Assembly: GCA_963808315.1 (NCBI GenBank)
Contig: CAWEFK010000019.1
Location: forward strand, 94,770 to 158,769
Source of the DNA: Palsa-504 sp963808315
GTDB taxonomy: Bacteria > Actinomycetota > Actinomycetes > Streptosporangiales > Streptosporangiaceae
DNA: 64,000 bases
Reading direction: 5' to 3'
Under the pieces are notes generated by a model. The model was not told the DNA's origin, ran no database searches, and worked only from the letters and a program-made list of their open reading frames with translations. This document shows positions 63,219 through 64,000 of the stretch, one piece after another. Position numbers and translations under genes: made by a program. Position 1 is the first letter of the stretch, and each line of letters begins with the position of its first letter.

Positions 63219-63562
63219 CCGCTCAGCGTCACGCTGCTCACGTGAGCTCCCGGCGGCAATTCGTGGTCTGACTGGACGGCAGAGTCGCCCGTAAGCACGG
63301 CGGTCTGTGAAACATCGGCGTCGTCGGCCGTCAGGACGCTATCCGGCCGCGGGTCCTGATTCCCGAGCCACTCGTTTACGATCTTCCCGTCAGGACCGGG
63401 GCGCCGCCGCACTACACCGGCGAGCTCCAGCTCGCGGCAGATCTGGTTGACCCTCTGCCGGGGCGAGACGCCGGTCCGGTCGGCTAGCTGATCGTCGTCA
63501 AGCGGGCGCGAGCTGATGCGTATCGCCTCGGTGATGCGGTCGCGCTGGCTGCCAGGCTGCAT
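63215..63562 (-). CDS. winged-helix protein paired with the 62697 gene
   Basis: From ATG 63562 ('MQPGSQRDRITEAIRISSRP') this is 115 residues with a winged-helix N-terminus: 'LDDDQLADRTGVSPRQRVNQ' and 'ICRELELAGVVRRRPGPDGK'. The rest is acidic and polar and unrecognised. It ends in a GTGA overlap with the next gene, so the two form one operon. Similar small wHTH proteins precede nucleases in some defence-type pairs. The frame stays open to 63790, but the extra residues look unnatural. Confidence 0.6.
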   Translation of the reverse strand: MQPGSQRDRITEAIRISSRPLDDDQLADRTGVSPRQRVNQICRELELAGVVRRRPGPDGKIVNEWLGNQDPRPDSVLTADDADVSQTAVLTGDSAVQSDHELPPGAHVSSVTLSG

Positions 63563-63940
63563 GTCCGCCAGTATGCTCTCGCCTCCTGGATGCGCCTGAG
63601 CAGCATGCCGTCGACGCGGTTCGGCGACCAATGGACGATGCTCCGATGGCATTGACAACGCGTGAGGCGGGAAGCAATGCGGCGATATGGCTGCTGTACC
63701 GGAACGCCGAGTATGCGCTGCCGGATGATCAGGGTCACGAGCGGATGTAATGCATGGCGCACATATCATTCGTTCCTGGGCTGAGTTCAACCGCGGCCTG
63801 ATCAGCGAGCCCTTTTTATACTGATGGTGATGGGTTCGTCACGGTCTGGTGAAGCTGCGGCGTGTCGCTGCTGATAGCGGAGAAGCCCCCGGTAAATGAG
63901 GCAGTCGACCAAAACGACCTTCATAGTCACCGGGGCTCCC
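63563..63940. other. intergenic region before IS5-like element
   Basis: About 380 bp without a supported gene. The left end of the IS5-like element should lie in the last 100 bp before 63941 ('agtcgaccaaaacgacct'), but I cannot see its partner since the window ends. Confidence 0.4.
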
Positions 63941-64000
63941 ATGCTTTTCTACCGTGCCGCGCTGCCGTTGTCGTCCCGGACCCTGACCTTCGTGGCCGGG
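63941..64000 (+). CDS. IS5-like transposase, N-terminus only (cut by window edge)
   Basis: ATG 63941 opens 'MLFYRAALPLSSRTLTFVAG' in frame to the last base. It resembles the N-terminus of the actinobacterial IS5-family helix-turn-helix transposases. It is cut off at 64000, so no catalytic motif can be checked. Confidence 0.6.
   Translation, partial: MLFYRAALPLSSRTLTFVAG

Overview
The window is very GC-rich (about 70%) with GTG starts, ATGA/GTGA start-stop overlaps and actinobacterial gene families: a SepX/GlpR-type divisome protein beside a gephyrin-like Glp, an ECF41 sigma factor, and tRNA-linked integrated DNA. It is chromosomal DNA of a filamentous-type actinomycete. I would place it in Actinomycetota, probably near Streptosporangiales or Streptomycetales, but not more finely.

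Layout. (1) 1-9.8 kb: small metabolic and regulatory genes (membrane protein pair, ABM monooxygenase, double-GNAT acetyltransferase, epoxide-hydrolase-like enzyme, HAD phosphatase), two gene relics, and an SDR-sigma operon (8178-9817) with an ECF41-type promoter motif upstream. (2) 9.86-27.9 kb, minus strand: a complete Tc (toxin complex) insecticidal-type locus. One ~3,400-residue TcA is followed 3 bp later by a ~2,600-residue TcB-TcC fusion. Each gene is broken by two single-base frameshifts. (3) 28-38.6 kb: tRNA-Ala(CGC), a cytochrome P450, then the conserved actinobacterial block sepX/glpR, rimJ-like, mogA/moaB-like, moaC, glp/moeA-like and galU (minus), divergent from 5-formyl-THF cyclo-ligase, FmdB zinc ribbon, MTA phosphorylase and an MBL hydrolase (plus), ending in tRNA-Arg(CCT). 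(4) 38.55-57.3 kb: a genomic island in tRNA-Arg, marked by a 46-bp exact repeat of the tRNA 3' half. It has IS30, IS21 and IS110-type elements, a HEAT-repeat protein, a YtrA-type GntR regulator with a decaying ABC transporter, an APH-like kinase, a methyltransferase and three toxin-antitoxin modules (one cut by IS21, one with a frameshifted toxin). No integrase gene is recognisable. (5) 57.5-64 kb: membrane protein, NarL-type two-component system, frameshifted VOC protein, IS630, an uncharacterised wHTH/nuclease-like pair, and the start of an IS5-like transposase at the edge.

How the parts work together: TcA should be the receptor-binding/pore subunit and TcB-TcC the cocoon that carries and delivers a toxic C-terminus. 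Galu-Glp-SepX links cell-envelope precursor supply with division proteins. The sigma factor probably drives its own operon. The island is a mobile-element graveyard stabilised by addiction modules.

Caution: at least twelve genes or gene segments are interrupted by single-base indels, several in G or C runs. Some of the 'pseudogenes' may be assembly errors from error-prone reads rather than biology.
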